DNA of 64,000 nucleotides from Eubacterium sp. (GTDB lineage: Bacteria; Bacillota; Clostridia; Peptostreptococcales; Anaerovoracaceae). A program made the position numbers and the translations under genes. Location: the NCBI GenBank assembly GCA_021769965.1, contig JAETRU010000001.1:1-64000 (forward strand), written 5' to 3'. Of the stretch, positions 50,209 to 59,353 are shown piece by piece. The stretch's first letter is position 1. The number at the start of each line of letters is the position of its first letter. The notes beneath the pieces were generated by a model that was not told the origin of the DNA, ran no database searches, and saw only the letters and a program-made list of their open reading frames with translations.

Positions 50209-51847
50209 AGGAAGCAAATTTCGCAGGGCGTTCGATTTTGCCCATGAACATATTATCATTATCATCATTGTTGTCGTTATTCTGGCGGGACTTTTATCTA
50301 CCGTCGCTATCGTTAAAGGCGACGCGTCTCCGAAAAAGGAGGAAGCGGCAGAAACTACGACTTATGAGACTATGAAGACAGTCTATCTCGCTATGGATAA
50401 AGTGGCTTCTTTAGAGCCGCTGGGATCGCAGGACCGGGACGTCTACTATATTTCGCAGCTGATCTACAGCAGTCTTTTCCGGATGGGAGAAAAACTTGGC
50501 GTTCAGAAAGACCTGGTAGACAGTTATAAGGTAAATACCGGCGAAGGGTCGGTGAGTCTGACACTTAGAAATGCTGAATTCAGCGACGGAAGTCCTGTGA
50601 CCGCCAGCGATGTACAGTTTACCGTTTCCGAGATACAGCGGCTGGGTTCTGACAGTCCGTATTATCACGACGTGTCAAAGATCCGGTCCGTTCAAGTATC
50701 CGGCAGCCGCAGCCTGACGATCACCTTTGAAAGTCCGTCTGATGCGGCTTTGGATAATCTGGTATTTCCTGTAGTGGACGCGTCCAGCTATGACAGAGGC
50801 AGCAGCAGTAACATAGGAAGCGGCCCGTACTGCTACAGTTCCTATGAAAAGACCAAGTGCCTGAAACTGAAGCCCAATAAGAATTATTATGGCAAAAAAG
50901 CGGTAAACCGGCTGCAGCTGCGCATTGTGCCGGATAAGAGCAAGACCACAGGACTGATGACTACTGATGCCGTAACGGCTTATGTCAACACCAATCTGGA
51001 TGCTGACGTGGACGCAGAGGACAAGAAGCTGAAGTCGGAGAAGATCTCTTCCAGTGAAGCAGAGTATCTGGCGTTTAATTTTAAGAAGAAGGCTATGGCG
51101 GATCCTCAGGTGCGCAAAGCTATCGCGAAATGCATAGATGTCCAGTCTTTGATCGATGATAATTACGGCGGTTCCGCCATAGCGTCTGACACTGTATATT
51201 TTCCAGGCTTTCTGGGTACGGAAAATAAGGGGGACGCTTATGAACTGGATCAGAGCGGGGCGCTGAAGCTGCTTCGTGAGGCCGGCTATGAGGATAAGAA
51301 TGAAGACGGTTTTCTGGAAGATGAAAAAGGAAAAAACCTTTCATTGACGATCCTGGTCAATGAAGGCGACAGCCGCAGGGTGGACTCTGCGCGCAGTATC
51401 GCTGACGATCTGGAAACTGTCGGTATCAAAGCAGATGTAGAATCGCTGTCATGGGACGCGTACCGCAGCGCCATCAGCCAGGGGAAATTTGACATCTATC
51501 TGGGCGGATATAAATTTGATAAAAAATATGATCTGCGCAGTCTGTTCAAAGGTTCTAATCCGCTGGGATATAAGAACAGCCAGGTCAGCGCTTACGTACG
51601 GCAGATGGAAACCTGTCTCTCCGCAAAGCAGCAGAAGGAAGTCTATCTGGCTTTGAAGGAACAGCTGATAGAGGACCTTCCGTATTACTGCCTCTGCTAC
51701 AAGGCATATTCTTTCGTGACCGTGGCGCATTTTGAAGCAGATACCATACCGACATTCTTCGACAGGTTCAGAGGCTGCGGCCGCTGGCAGTGGGAGAAGA
51801 CCGTCACCGTGCAGCAGAAAGAGAGTTCTGACACGGATGAGCAGTAA
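50192..51847 (+). CDS. Membrane-anchored family 5 solute-binding protein
   Basis: 551 residues. One long hydrophobic helix (about 20-42) near the N terminus, without lipobox or clear cleavage site, suggests a signal anchor with the rest outside. The body is a family 5 (peptide/oligopeptide/nickel) binding protein: VTASDVQFTVSEIQRL, IGSGPYCYSSYEKTK, then LAFNFKKKAMADPQVRKAIA and AGYEDKNEDGFLED, all standard positions. No ABC permease or ATPase gene is adjacent, so it may act alone or with a distant transporter. It overlaps coaE by 17 bases, and the C-terminal tail is acidic and Ser-rich. Confidence 0.85.
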   Translation: MIRESKGSKFRRAFDFAHEHIIIIIIVVVILAGLLSTVAIVKGDASPKKEEAAETTTYETMKTVYLAMDKVASLEPLGSQDRDVYYISQLIYSSLFRMGEKLGVQKDLVDSYKVNTGEGSVSLTLRNAEFSDGSPVTASDVQFTVSEIQRLGSDSPYYHDVSKIRSVQVSGSRSLTITFESPSDAALDNLVFPVVDASSYDRGSSSNIGSGPYCYSSYEKTKCLKLKPNKNYYGKKAVNRLQLRIVPDKSKTTGLMTTDAVTAYVNTNLDADVDAEDKKLKSEKISSSEAEYLAFNFKKKAMADPQVRKAIAKCIDVQSLIDDNYGGSAIASDTVYFPGFLGTENKGDAYELDQSGALKLLREAGYEDKNEDGFLEDEKGKNLSLTILVNEGDSRRVDSARSIADDLETVGIKADVESLSWDAYRSAISQGKFDIYLGGYKFDKKYDLRSLFKGSNPLGYKNSQVSAYVRQMETCLSAKQQKEVYLALKEQLIEDLPYYCLCYKAYSFVTVAHFEADTIPTFFDRFRGCGRWQWEKTVTVQQKESSDTDEQ

Positions 51848-51886
51848 CCGGACGCCGAAGAAAATTAAAAAAATCAAATTTTGGTG

Positions 51887-51915
51887 TTTACAATTTACAT
51901 TTGATGGTGTATAAT
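51887..51915 (+). promoter_or_regulatory. Promoter of tRNA-Leu(GAG)
   Basis: TTTACA at 51887-51892, 17-base spacer, TATAAT at 51910-51915. Confidence 0.7.
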
Positions 51916-51953
51916 AGCTAATGTTGTGAGCGGTGCTTACAGCAGAGGCGTTT

Positions 51954-52035
51954 GCGGCTGTGGCGGAATGGCAGACGCGCACGGTTGAGGGCCGTGTGGG
52001 AAACCGTGCTGGTTCAAGTCCAGTCAGCCGCACCA
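51954..52035 (+). tRNA. tRNA-Leu, anticodon GAG
   Basis: Acceptor GCGGCTG pairs with CAGCCGC and the 3' CCA is encoded. Anticodon stem CACGG / CCGTG encloses loop TTGAGGG, giving anticodon GAG (51987-51989) for CUC/CUU. The T arm is GCTGG-TTCAAGT-CCAGT. A long variable region marks the class II Leu tRNA. Confidence 0.96.
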
Positions 52036-52042
52036 TGTTTCT

Positions 52043-52080
52043 GAAAACAGCTTCCGAATCAGGAAGCTGTTTTCTTGTTT
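52043..52080 (+). terminator. Terminator of tRNA-Leu(GAG)
   Basis: Perfect 13-base stem GAAAACAGCTTCC / GGAAGCTGTTTTC, loop GAATCA, followed by TTGTTT. Confidence 0.85.
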
Positions 52081-52135
52081 TCTGCATAAAAAGCGCTGCG
52101 CCGGGGTCTGTTTGTTGAAAAATCGACAAGAACTA

Positions 52136-52164
52136 TTGACGTTTTAAAAATCCTATGCTAAAAT
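52136..52164 (+). promoter_or_regulatory. Promoter of tRNA-Leu(CAA) and probably yajC
   Basis: TTGACG at 52136-52141, 17-base spacer, TAAAAT at 52159-52164. Confidence 0.7.
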
Positions 52165-52175
52165 ATTTTTATTGT

Positions 52176-52262
52176 GCCGGCGTGATGGAATTGGCAGACG
52201 TGCGGGATTCAAAATCCCGTGGTGGCAACACCGTATGGGTTCGACCCCCATCGCCGGCACCA
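52176..52262 (+). tRNA. tRNA-Leu, anticodon CAA
   Basis: Acceptor GCCGGCG pairs with CGCCGGC and CCA is encoded. Anticodon stem CGGGA / TCCCG encloses loop TTCAAAA, giving anticodon CAA for UUG. The long variable arm TGGTGGCAACACCGT is typical of tRNA-Leu. No terminator separates it from yajC 36 bases later. Confidence 0.96.
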
Positions 52263-52298
52263 TATTAAGTATTTTACTTAAATATTTAGGAGGATAAA

Positions 52299-52691
52299 AT
52301 GAATTCACAATTAGGAATGCAGCTCATTATTTTAGTTGTCTTCATCGCGGCGATGTATCTTTTACTGATCAGACCACAGAAGAAGAAAGAGAAGACGATT
52401 CAGAATATGAGAAACAGTCTGCAGGTGGGAGACGAGATCGTCACCATTGGCGGTATCTGCGGTAAGATCGTTAAGACCAAGGACGAGAGTATCGTGATTC
52501 AGGTAGGCGCAGACAAAGTTAAGTTTGAAATGATGAGATGGTCCGTTTCTTCCGTGGTAAGCTCCAGCAAATCTGCGGCAAAGACCAATGCAGCAGAGGA
52601 AGATGAGGAAGAAAAGAAGATCAAGCCTAAGAAGCTGAGAAGATCCAAGGTTGACGAAACCGAGGAAAATATTCCGGAAGACGAGAAATAA
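52299..52691 (+). CDS. yajC: Preprotein translocase accessory subunit YajC
   Basis: 130 residues. One N-terminal transmembrane helix (about 6-23) ends in LLIRPQKKKEK, the hallmark of YajC. The small beta domain follows (SLQVGDEIVTIGGICGKIV). A charged Glu/Lys-rich tail follows, longer than in most members. YajC associates with SecDF in the membrane. AGGAGG precedes the ATG. It is likely co-transcribed with the tRNA-Leu(CAA) upstream and ends at a terminator before secDF. Confidence 0.95.
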   Translation: MNSQLGMQLIILVVFIAAMYLLLIRPQKKKEKTIQNMRNSLQVGDEIVTIGGICGKIVKTKDESIVIQVGADKVKFEMMRWSVSSVVSSSKSAAKTNAAEEDEEEKKIKPKKLRRSKVDETEENIPEDEK

Positions 52692-52707
52692 ATATATATT
52701 TTTCATG

Positions 52708-52733
52708 AAACCCCTAAATCTATAGGGGTTTTT
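52708..52733 (+). terminator. Terminator of yajC
   Basis: AAACCCCTA / TAGGGGTTT stem, then T5 ending at 52733. Confidence 0.85.
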
Positions 52734-52764
52734 CTATTACGTATGAAGAAACAACCATAAAAGT

Positions 52765-52804
52765 CTACTTTTTCCTTGCCGAACCGCGGAAAAAGTAGTA
52801 CAAT
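52765..52804 (+). promoter_or_regulatory. Promoter of secDF with an embedded inverted repeat
   Basis: TTGCCG at 52776-52781, 17-base spacer, TACAAT at 52799-52804. A perfect 11-base inverted repeat CTACTTTTTCC / GGAAAAAGTAG (52765-52775 and 52788-52798) brackets the -35 and fills most of the spacer. Confidence 0.5.
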
Positions 52805-52870
52805 AAAGAGTAAATTAAAATGCCGGACTTATGGGCAAATTTGTGACTATTTAGAGGTGAGAAGAATAAA

Positions 52871-55138
52871 ATGAATGCAAAACTGAGAAAAGTATTAGCT
52901 GTTTTAGTAGTCATTGCTGTTCTTTTCGGCTGGTACGTGACCATCTTCGGGATCGGTCCCGTCAGTTCGATTAAGGACGTGATGAAATTCGGCTTGGATA
53001 TCAACGGCGGTGTATACGTCGTTCTGGAAGCTGACGAAGAGGATACCGCGGACATGTCCGCGGACGAGCTGAAAGAGGTCATGGAACAGACCAGAGCTGT
53101 CCTCAACAACAGAGTAAACGCCATGGGTATTTCCGAGGCCACGGTTTCTCTGGAAGGAACTAACCGCTTGAGAGTAGAAATGCCGGGCGTTGACAATGCT
53201 CAGTCAGCCATCGAGCAGATCGGCAAGACCGCACAGCTGCGTTTCCTGCTGGCGGACGGTTCTGAAGTGCTGACCGGAAACGAAGTCAAGGACGCCTATA
53301 TGGATACTGATAATGAACATGGCGGCTACAAGATCGTGCTGGAGTTTACTGCTGACGGATCGGACAAGTTCGCCGAGGCAACCGGTAAGGCTGCCGCGGG
53401 AGAGGTCACTGTGTCTGACGCGTTTGCAGAGGCACAGGTACAAAAAAATGCCGTTGTCATCATGCTGGATGATGAGATCGTAACTGCACCGACCTGTGAC
53501 GGTAAGATCGTCGGCACCAACTGCGAGATCACACAGAGAGGCGGCGGTTACGCGAAGGAGGAGGCCTCCAACACGGCGGCTCTGATCCGCGGCGGCGCGC
53601 TGCCTGTATCCCTTCACGAGATCACATCTTCAGTGCAGACTGCAACCATCGGTGTAGACGCGCTGAATAAGAGCGTCGTGGCAGGCGCCATCGGTCTGGG
53701 ACTGGTGTTCCTGCTGATGCTGCTCATGTACAACGTACTGGGTCTGATCGCTGACATCGCTTTGCTGCTGTACGTGCTGATCGTGCTGTGGATCATGGCC
53801 GGAATGGGAAGCGTACTGACGCTGCCGGGCATCGCAGGTATTATCCTGTCCATCGGTATGGCCGTAGATGCCAACGTCATCATCTTTGCCCGCATTAAAG
53901 AAGAGATCGCTGCCGGCAAGACTATCCGGGTAGCTGTAGACCAGGGCTTCAGACATGCGCTTACTACCGTACTTGATGCCCAGATCACCACTTTGATCGC
54001 ATCCGTCGTGCTGTATGAGATCGGTTCTACATCCGTTAAGGGATTTGCTCTGACACTGATGATCGGTATCATCGTAAGCATCTTTACAGCTGTAGTCATC
54101 ACCCAGCTGTTCGTCGGACTGCTGGCAGGTAGCAAGATGGCGAAGAACAGACACTTCGGCGTCAACGAAGACGGAACGCCGAGAAACCTGCTTAAAAAAG
54201 AATTCAAGTTTATCAGCAACAGAAAGATCTTCTACTGCTTCAGCGCAGCTGTCATCATCATCGGTCTGCTGTTCTCCGTAGTGAGAGGTTTCAACTATGG
54301 TATTGACTTTACAGGCGGCACCATGATCCAGATCGATATGGGCAAGACTGTGGATATAGAAGAAGTAAAGGACGAGCTGGCTGACTATGATATGAAGGAT
54401 CTGTCCATCGTTCTCGCGGGAGATCAGGAAGATCAGATCATCATCAAGACCACTGACGCCCTGAATAATGACAAACGCGCGGAGGTAGTGGATACCTTAA
54501 GTGAGAAATACGGCGTTACGCAGGACAATGTGCTGGCTTCTGAGGAATTCGGTCCGACCGTGGGACGCGAGCTGAAGAGCAACGCGGTAAAATCCGTGCT
54601 GATCGCGGCGATCGGTATGCTGATCTACATTATCTTCCGTTTCAGATCCTGGAAGTACGGTGTTGCGTCTATCGCGGGTATTTTCCACGACGTGCTGTTC
54701 GTTCTGGCCTTCTACGCCATCTTTAACGTAACGGTCAATAATCCGTTTATCGCGGGTATCCTGACGGTAGTCGGTTATTCTATCAATGACACCATCGTTA
54801 TCTTTGACCGTATCAGAGAGAACAAGAAGATCTACAAGAAGGACACGAACGAAGTGACGATCGACCGCAGTATAAACCAGACTCTGAACAGATCCATTAT
54901 GACGTCTCTGACCACGCTGGTCTGCATGGTTCCGATGTTCCTGATGGTATCCACTTCCATCAGAGAGTTCGTTCTGCCGCTGATGGTCGGCGTACTGGTA
55001 GGAACTTACTCTTCCATTTTCCTGTGCAGCCCGCTGTTCTACGAGTTCAGCAAGAGTGAGGATGCTTCCAAATATCTCACCGCACAGAAGGCAAAAGAGA
55101 AAAAAGAAGCGAAAAAGGTTTCTAAAAAGAATAAATAG
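52871..55138 (+). CDS. secDF: Protein translocase SecDF (fused SecD and SecF)
   Basis: 755 residues. The SecD half covers about 1-430 with six helices: the first at 8-28, then a periplasm-side (extracellular) domain that begins GLDINGGVYVVLEA, then five helices including AVDANVIIFARIKEE. The SecF half covers about 435-755, with GIDFTGGTMIQ after its first helix, then GYSINDTIVIFDRIRENKK. The Asp in the helix-four motif and the Arg region needed for proton use are kept. It helps pull proteins through SecYEG with the proton or sodium gradient. A GAGGTG site precedes the start. Confidence 0.95.
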   Translation: MNAKLRKVLAVLVVIAVLFGWYVTIFGIGPVSSIKDVMKFGLDINGGVYVVLEADEEDTADMSADELKEVMEQTRAVLNNRVNAMGISEATVSLEGTNRLRVEMPGVDNAQSAIEQIGKTAQLRFLLADGSEVLTGNEVKDAYMDTDNEHGGYKIVLEFTADGSDKFAEATGKAAAGEVTVSDAFAEAQVQKNAVVIMLDDEIVTAPTCDGKIVGTNCEITQRGGGYAKEEASNTAALIRGGALPVSLHEITSSVQTATIGVDALNKSVVAGAIGLGLVFLLMLLMYNVLGLIADIALLLYVLIVLWIMAGMGSVLTLPGIAGIILSIGMAVDANVIIFARIKEEIAAGKTIRVAVDQGFRHALTTVLDAQITTLIASVVLYEIGSTSVKGFALTLMIGIIVSIFTAVVITQLFVGLLAGSKMAKNRHFGVNEDGTPRNLLKKEFKFISNRKIFYCFSAAVIIIGLLFSVVRGFNYGIDFTGGTMIQIDMGKTVDIEEVKDELADYDMKDLSIVLAGDQEDQIIIKTTDALNNDKRAEVVDTLSEKYGVTQDNVLASEEFGPTVGRELKSNAVKSVLIAAIGMLIYIIFRFRSWKYGVASIAGIFHDVLFVLAFYAIFNVTVNNPFIAGILTVVGYSINDTIVIFDRIRENKKIYKKDTNEVTIDRSINQTLNRSIMTSLTTLVCMVPMFLMVSTSIREFVLPLMVGVLVGTYSSIFLCSPLFYEFSKSEDASKYLTAQKAKEKKEAKKVSKKNK

Positions 55139-55165
55139 TCCATTTTAGCAGGAGTATAACGACGC

Positions 55166-57358
55166 ATGGAAACAAAAGCAAAGTTTTTAGAGGAGATCAC
55201 AAAGATCAATAAAAATTACGACACCGAACTGATAGGCCGGGCCTTTGAAAAGGCTCGAAAGCTGCATGACGGACAGCTCCGTAAGAGCGGCGAGCCATAC
55301 TTTATCCATCCCATCGCAGTGGCCAAAATCCTGGCCCTGCTGGGCATGGATGAGGAGACTATCGTCGGCGGGCTTTTGCATGACGTCGTAGAAGACACCG
55401 AATATACCAGAGAGGAGCTCGTCGTTGATTTCAGCGAAGAGATCGCTCTCCTGGTAGACGGTGTTACCAAACTGGGTTCAATTAAATTCGATTCAAAAGA
55501 AGAAGCGCAGGCCGAGAATCTGAGAAAGATGTTTCTGGCCATGTCAAAAGACATCCGCGTCCTGATCATAAAGCTGGCTGACCGGCTGCACAATATGCGG
55601 ACGCTGGAATTCATGAGAGAGGAAAAGAAGATCGAAATATCCAGAGAAACGCTGGATATCTACGCGCCTCTCGCAAGCAGGCTTGGTATCTATACTGTCA
55701 AGTTCGAGCTTGAAGATCTGGCATTGAAATATCTTCATCCTGAAGAATATAAAACGCTGGCGAAGGAAGTCTCAGAAAAGAAGGAACAGCGGGTCCAGTT
55801 CATCGATCAGGTCATCAGCGAGATCAGAGAAGCTCTGGATCAGATGAATATGAAATATGATATCTCCGGGCGTTCCAAGCATCTGTACAGCGTATATAAG
55901 AAGATGGTGCTGCAGCATAAGCAGCTGGATGAGATCTTCGATCTGACGGCGGTTCGTGTCATCGTGGAAAATGTCCGGGACTGCTATGCGGTTTTAGGTC
56001 AGGTCCATACTATGTGGAAACCGATACCCGGCCGTTTCAAGGACTACATCGCCATGCCGAAGCCTAACATGTATCAGTCTCTGCATACTACAGTGCTGGG
56101 CGATAACGGGGAGCCTTTTGAGATTCAGATCAGAACCTATGAGATGCACCGTGTGGCTGAATACGGTATCGCTGCCCATTGGAAGTACAAAGAAGGAAAT
56201 ACAAAGGGCGACCAGAATAAGGATGATATGAAGCTGGCGTGGGTCCGCCAGACTCTGGAATGGCAGAAAGAACTGAATGATCCGAAGGAGTTTATGGAAA
56301 CTCTGAAGATGGATCTCTTCTCCAGCCAGGTATTTGTATTTACCCCTAAGGGGGAGGTCATCGACCTGCCGGCCGGCTCCACACCGCTGGATTTTGCTTT
56401 TAAGATCCATACAGCGGTAGGCTGCAAATGTGTCGGCGCGAAAGTCAACGGCAAGATGGTGACGATAGACCACACACTGAACAACGGCGATATCGTTGAG
56501 ATCGTCACATCATCCAACTCCAGCGGTCCAAGCGTTGACTGGCTGAAGATCGCCAAGAGCTCCACTGCGCGGACGAAGATCCGTCAGTGGCTGAAAAAAG
56601 AAAATAAATCTGACGACGTCGCCAAGGGCAAGGACGCGTTGGATAAATATATAAGGAAAAAGGGTTATGACCCGCAGCTGATCGCGCGTTCGTCCTATAT
56701 GAACAAAGGTCTGCGAGAAATGAATATCGCGACGATGAACGAGCTGTTCACCCAGATCAGCAAAGGAGGAACTCTGCTGTCCAAATATGCGAATCTGCTC
56801 TTTAGCTATTTTAACGAAGAAAAGAAGCTGGAGCAGAAAAGGGAAGAGGAAAAACAGAAGAAACTCCTCGAGAAAAAGGACAAACTGCAGAGAAATCAGA
56901 GAGAAAACCCCGGCATCATTGTTAAGGGCGCAGATAATCTGATGATACGTGTATCACGGTGCTGCAATCCGGTGCCTGGCGATGAGATCGTAGGTTTTAT
57001 TACCAAAGGACGCGGTATTTCCGTACATCGGAAAGACTGTTCCAATATCACATCCCTGCCGGAACAGGAAAAAGCCCGTTTCATTGATGTGGAATGGGAG
57101 GATCTGAAAGTAGGAAAGTCTTATGCGGCTGACGTCTGTATCGTCAGTGTGGACCGCAAAGGCATTTTCTCAGATATATCACGGGCCTGCGAGGATATGG
57201 ATGTCCATATTTCCGGAGTCAATGCCAAGAGCGGCAAAGATGCCACGGTCCATATCACGCTGACCCTGTCCATTTCCAGCACACAGCAGATGCAGCGGGT
57301 CCTGCGGACACTGCGCAATGTGCAGGGCGTATCAAATGTATATAGAGCAAGGAGCTAA
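55166..57358 (+). CDS. relA: Bifunctional (p)ppGpp synthetase/hydrolase, RelA/SpoT family
   Basis: 730 residues. The N-terminal HD hydrolase domain is intact (YFIHPIAVAKIL, then LLHDVVEDTEYT and IKLADRLHNMRTL). The synthetase domain contains GRFKDYIAMPKPNMYQSLHT. The TGS domain starts near 395 (VFVFTPKGEVIDLPAGSTPLDFA), and an ACT domain lies at the end. Intact HD and synthetase parts mean it can make and remove the stringent-response alarmone. It lies 27 bases after secDF and 2 before the MBL gene. Confidence 0.96.
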   Translation: METKAKFLEEITKINKNYDTELIGRAFEKARKLHDGQLRKSGEPYFIHPIAVAKILALLGMDEETIVGGLLHDVVEDTEYTREELVVDFSEEIALLVDGVTKLGSIKFDSKEEAQAENLRKMFLAMSKDIRVLIIKLADRLHNMRTLEFMREEKKIEISRETLDIYAPLASRLGIYTVKFELEDLALKYLHPEEYKTLAKEVSEKKEQRVQFIDQVISEIREALDQMNMKYDISGRSKHLYSVYKKMVLQHKQLDEIFDLTAVRVIVENVRDCYAVLGQVHTMWKPIPGRFKDYIAMPKPNMYQSLHTTVLGDNGEPFEIQIRTYEMHRVAEYGIAAHWKYKEGNTKGDQNKDDMKLAWVRQTLEWQKELNDPKEFMETLKMDLFSSQVFVFTPKGEVIDLPAGSTPLDFAFKIHTAVGCKCVGAKVNGKMVTIDHTLNNGDIVEIVTSSNSSGPSVDWLKIAKSSTARTKIRQWLKKENKSDDVAKGKDALDKYIRKKGYDPQLIARSSYMNKGLREMNIATMNELFTQISKGGTLLSKYANLLFSYFNEEKKLEQKREEEKQKKLLEKKDKLQRNQRENPGIIVKGADNLMIRVSRCCNPVPGDEIVGFITKGRGISVHRKDCSNITSLPEQEKARFIDVEWEDLKVGKSYAADVCIVSVDRKGIFSDISRACEDMDVHISGVNAKSGKDATVHITLTLSISSTQQMQRVLRTLRNVQGVSNVYRARS

Positions 57359-57360
57359 TT

Positions 57361-57978
57361 ATGCAAGTATATAAATTCATAACCTGTCCGATCCAGGTCA
57401 ATACTTATCTCGCCTTTGACGAGACGAAAAAAGGCTTTATTGTGGATCCGGGCGGCTACAGCAAGCAGCTTACAGAGAAGGTCCGCCAGGAAGGCGTTGA
57501 TATCGAGTATATCATTCTGACCCATGGCCATGGTGATCATATCGGAGGCGTGGCGGATTTTCTGAAGGAGTTTCCTGAGGCAAAAGTGGCAGCGCTGGAT
57601 CAGGAACGTGAACTGCTGTCAGACTCCAGTCTCAACTCATCCCTGGAGATCTGCGGCAGACCGGTCACAGTCCAGCCTGATCTCTATGTGAAGGATCACG
57701 ATACGCTGACCATAGGGAATACTGAATTGACGTTTATCCATACTCCAGGTCATACCAAAGGAGGCATGTGTATCATAACAGACGGATATGTCTTCAGCGG
57801 CGACACGCTGTTTCGGGCATCCATCGGCAGAACGGATTTCTACGGCGGAAGTTTTCCTGATATCGCGAGATCCATCAGAGAGAAGCTGTTCCTGCTGCCG
57901 GATAACACTGTAGTCCTGCCGGGACATATGGGCGAAACTACCATCGGCTATGAGAAGGAGCACAATCCGTTTGTATAA
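57361..57978 (+). CDS. MBL-fold metallohydrolase, glyoxalase II-like
   Basis: 205 residues. ILTHGHGDHIGG supplies the His-x-His-x-Asp-His zinc site, and HTPGHTKGGMCI and SGDTLFRASIGRTD the later ligands. GHMGETTIGYEKEHNPF closes the protein in the manner of YqgX/YcbL-type hydrolases. The C-terminal substrate domain of true glyoxalase II is absent. It sits between relA and hemZ, an order common in Clostridia. The physiological substrate is unknown. Confidence 0.9.
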   Translation: MQVYKFITCPIQVNTYLAFDETKKGFIVDPGGYSKQLTEKVRQEGVDIEYIILTHGHGDHIGGVADFLKEFPEAKVAALDQERELLSDSSLNSSLEICGRPVTVQPDLYVKDHDTLTIGNTELTFIHTPGHTKGGMCIITDGYVFSGDTLFRASIGRTDFYGGSFPDIARSIREKLFLLPDNTVVLPGHMGETTIGYEKEHNPFV

Positions 57979-59353
57979 GATCAAGATTTTACATTACGAA
58001 AAACAGTATCTGCTAGAGGAGCTGATCAAAGTATTCCTCCGGCCTGATCAGTACCGGCTGCTGGACGCTGATGAAGCGGAAGACGGAGATACCATTATTA
58101 TTAATAAAGAAGGCTCTCAGGACAAGAACGAGATCAACCGGCAGATCTACAGGCAGCTTTCCGCGCTGACCGGTCAAAGACCTGCGTGGGGGATCCTGAC
58201 CGGGATCCGGCCTGTCAAGCTCTGCGGCGAGCTTTATGAGAAAACTGGCAGCGGTGATGAAGCTGTACGCATCCTGACACAGGATTACTATCTGAGTCAG
58301 GAAAAGGCGTCGCTTCTGCTGCGGCTGTATCTGTATCAGCAGGACATAGCGGGCAGGCCGCCTGAGAATTCGGCCGGCGTATACATCGGCATTCCATTCT
58401 GCCCGACCAGGTGCGTCTACTGCTCTTTTGCGTCAAATCAGGTGCCGGACAGTGAAATAGAGAAGTATCTTGCGGCGCTTCACCGTGAGATCGAATATAC
58501 AGGACGGCGTATGGCGGAGACTGGTATGACGCCGGAATCTGTCTATATCGGCGGAGGTACGCCGACTACCCTGACAGCCGGACAGCTGGACGCATTGATC
58601 GCGTCCATACAGACATCCTTTGATCTGTCTGCTGTGCGTGAATTTACCGTAGAAGCGGGACGTCCGGACACGATCACGGCAGATAAGCTGCAGGTGCTGA
58701 AAGCACGGGGTATTGACCGTATCAGCATCAATCCTCAGTCTATGAAGGCTCAGACCCTTGATATCATCGGCCGGAGCCACAGCCCTGAGGATATCCTGCG
58801 GGCTTTTGCTCTGGCCAGGGATTACGGTTTTGACCACATCAACTGTGACGTGATCGCCGGACTTCCGGAGGAGAGCGCTGCGGACTTTTCGGATACGCTG
58901 CGGCAGGTCATGGATATGGACCCTGAAAGCATTACTGTTCACTGTCTCGCGGTCAAGCGGGCTTCACGTCTTGTGGATATCGACAGAGATTTTCATTATA
59001 AGCAGGGCGCGCGGGTGGCTGAGATGCTGGCCCGTGGCGAAATCGAGCTGGCAGAGCGCGGCTACGAGCCGTATTATCTGTACAGGCAGAAGCATATGGC
59101 CGGAGCTTTTGAGAATACCGGCTACTGCAAAAAAGGTAAGGAATGCATTTACAATATACGCATTATGGATGAACACCAGAGCATCATAGCCCTCGGTGCC
59201 GGGGGCATCTCCAAGGTGTATTATCCGGCGGAGAACCGTCTGGAGAGAGTCGCTAACGTGACCAATTATCAGGAATATATAAAGCGTATAGACGAAATGC
59301 TGAATAGAAAAGAAAAAAATATTTTTATGGAGGTAAAGAAATGGCAATCATAG
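57971..59353 (+). CDS. hemZ: HemZ-type coproporphyrinogen III dehydrogenase-like radical SAM protein
   Basis: 460 residues. The radical SAM cluster motif is CPTRCVYC, followed by IGGGTPTTL and the RISINPQSMK segment. Before it an N-terminal domain of about 135 residues has WGILTGIRPVKL, which marks the HemZ subgroup. True coproporphyrinogen dehydrogenase activity in HemZ is not proven, and no other haem genes are near. The start is uncertain. TTG at 57971 has AAGGAG 12 bases before it; ATG at 57950 adds seven residues but lacks a ribosome site. It overlaps the MBL stop and, at its end, hisS. Confidence 0.85.
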   Translation: MYKIKILHYEKQYLLEELIKVFLRPDQYRLLDADEAEDGDTIIINKEGSQDKNEINRQIYRQLSALTGQRPAWGILTGIRPVKLCGELYEKTGSGDEAVRILTQDYYLSQEKASLLLRLYLYQQDIAGRPPENSAGVYIGIPFCPTRCVYCSFASNQVPDSEIEKYLAALHREIEYTGRRMAETGMTPESVYIGGGTPTTLTAGQLDALIASIQTSFDLSAVREFTVEAGRPDTITADKLQVLKARGIDRISINPQSMKAQTLDIIGRSHSPEDILRAFALARDYGFDHINCDVIAGLPEESAADFSDTLRQVMDMDPESITVHCLAVKRASRLVDIDRDFHYKQGARVAEMLARGEIELAERGYEPYYLYRQKHMAGAFENTGYCKKGKECIYNIRIMDEHQSIIALGAGGISKVYYPAENRLERVANVTNYQEYIKRIDEMLNRKEKNIFMEVKKWQS

